A DNA stretch of 6,192 nt from Acidobacteriota bacterium. Lineage in GTDB: Bacteria > Acidobacteriota > Thermoanaerobaculia > Multivoradales > UBA5704. Each line of letters begins with the position of its first letter. Position 1 is the first letter of the stretch. A program made the position numbers and the translations under genes. Below are positions 5,646 to 6,192 of the stretch, piece by piece. The stretch spans positions 1-6,192 of the forward strand of contig QHVW01000943.1 of assembly GCA_003223675.1 (NCBI GenBank). Direction: 5' to 3'. The notes beneath the pieces were generated by a model. It was given only the letters and a program-made list of their open reading frames with translations. It ran no database searches and was not told where the DNA came from.

Positions 5646-6065
5646 ATGGCGATGAAACTTTTCCGACGGCCGCTCGCCTATATCTTTGGGGCGGTGCTCC
5701 TGGCAGCAGGAACAGCCGCAGACGACCAGAACGGTCAAAAAGGAGAGTGTATGCCCGTCAACGGCGCATCTGGCTCAAGCATGTTTAGTTTCACTCCCGG
5801 AACCATCGGCACATCGTTTACCTTTACCATCGACCAGAAATTCAACCCGCCCAAGAATATCCTGGCTTTACCTCTGCTGCGTTCCGTCAACGAGAGCGAC
5901 GACGAGACGGAAACCACCACCTTCGTCTCTTCGTTCGTGGATGGAGGGGTCACCAAGACGGGCCCGTTCATGGGCGTCGCCGCCGCCTCTTGTAGCAAGA
6001 TCACCTGGGGTCTGTTTTGCGACCACAGCTTCAGCAATCCCACGAAGCTCATTCTCTTTTTCTAA
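5646..6065 (+). CDS. Short secreted hypothetical protein with three cysteines
   Basis: From ATG 5646 the product has 139 residues. The N-terminus MAMKLFRRPLAYIFGAVLLAAGTAADD is a signal peptide with a basic region, a hydrophobic core and probable cleavage after the GTA or TAA alanines. The mature part, about 115 residues, is rich in Thr, Ser and Phe with beta-like strands (MFSFTPGTIGTSFTFTID) and has Cys in GECMP, AASCSK and LFCDH. It ends with a hydrophobic LILFF. No family was recognised; an exported small beta-rich protein is all that can be said. The frame stays open upstream to 5562, but the GGAGG at 5633-5637, 8 nt before 5646, and the signal peptide favour the later start; ATG 5652 is also possible. 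The next gene starts 11 bp downstream, so the two are probably co-transcribed. Confidence 0.75.
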   Translation: MAMKLFRRPLAYIFGAVLLAAGTAADDQNGQKGECMPVNGASGSSMFSFTPGTIGTSFTFTIDQKFNPPKNILALPLLRSVNESDDETETTTFVSSFVDGGVTKTGPFMGVAAASCSKITWGLFCDHSFSNPTKLILFF

Positions 6066-6076
6066 GGGAGGCCACT

Positions 6077-6192
6077 ATGGAAACCACCGGTCAACGAGGC
6101 CCAGCCGCCGTCGTGCTGTTCTACGAGCCATCCACGGGGGAAATAGTGCATGGGCATTATCACGAGGTAGAGCCCGGCTCTGAGCTCCCGGA
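6077..6192 (+). CDS. Hypothetical protein, 3'-truncated by the window edge
   Basis: An ATG at 6077 with GGGAGG at 6066-6071 (spacing 5 nt) opens a frame with no stop to the window end, giving 38 complete codons. The visible part is METTGQRGPAAVVLFYEP, then STGEIVHGHYHEVEPGSELP. It has no signal peptide, so it is likely cytoplasmic. The YEPSTGEIVHGHYH stretch, with three His in a short span, is reminiscent of small conserved hypothetical proteins of the type Y-D/E-P-x-T-G-x-I-V-H, but I cannot name the family. The strong ribosome binding site and the 11-bp gap behind the secreted protein gene support a real, co-transcribed gene. Confidence 0.7.
   Translation, partial: METTGQRGPAAVVLFYEPSTGEIVHGHYHEVEPGSELP

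Noticed and set aside
4744..5655. 303-codon + strand ORF covering the whole 21-bp array
   Set aside because: Its first part is the amine oxidase remnant read out of frame and its last part runs into the secreted-protein gene. There is no plausible start. Only the array portion has a repeat pattern, discussed as a finding.

Overview
The window comes from a GC-rich bacterial chromosome. The best lineage guess is Acidobacteriota, perhaps Thermoanaerobaculia-like. This rests mainly on the C-terminal half of the secreted LamG-type protein at 2868-3971, a domain style I associate with that group, so it is an inference and not a firm assignment. Nothing looks phage-like or plasmid-like. Every gene I can support lies on the + strand.

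Left part (1-2116): the 3' part of a MoxR-family AAA+ ATPase gene, followed after 9 bp by a complete DUF58 gene. This is the classic MoxR/DUF58 pair, a chaperone-like ATPase with a membrane-anchored vWA-like partner. The vWA metal-site motif of the DUF58 protein looks degenerate. After it comes a 379-bp gap with no convincing gene. The gap holds a small GC hairpin and a roughly 320-bp composite palindromic repeat whose outer 29 bp are perfect inverted copies.

Middle part (2496-4022): a short acidic hypothetical protein, then a secreted protein with a LamG/concanavalin-like domain and a Cys-containing C-terminal domain. The second gene has a strong ribosome binding site and ends at a GNRA-capped hairpin that is probably its terminator.

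Accessory-looking part (4081-5424): a PIN-domain toxin gene carrying an apparent single-base deletion, its intact ribbon-helix-helix-type antitoxin gene, and the last 70 codons of an FAD-dependent amine oxidase that begin directly at the antitoxin stop codon. From the stop codon of that remnant onward, about 490 bp consist of roughly 23 diverged units in strict 21-bp register. Most units in the right-hand part have the form GAGGG..7-8 nt..CCC, a small dyad. The array is open in several frames because 21 is a multiple of three. I could not assign it to any described element, and it is the most interesting object here.

Right part (5425-6192): a 221-bp gap with small dyads, then a probable two-gene operon. 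The first gene encodes a short secreted protein with three cysteines in its mature part. The second encodes a hypothetical protein that runs off the window edge. Neither is recognised.
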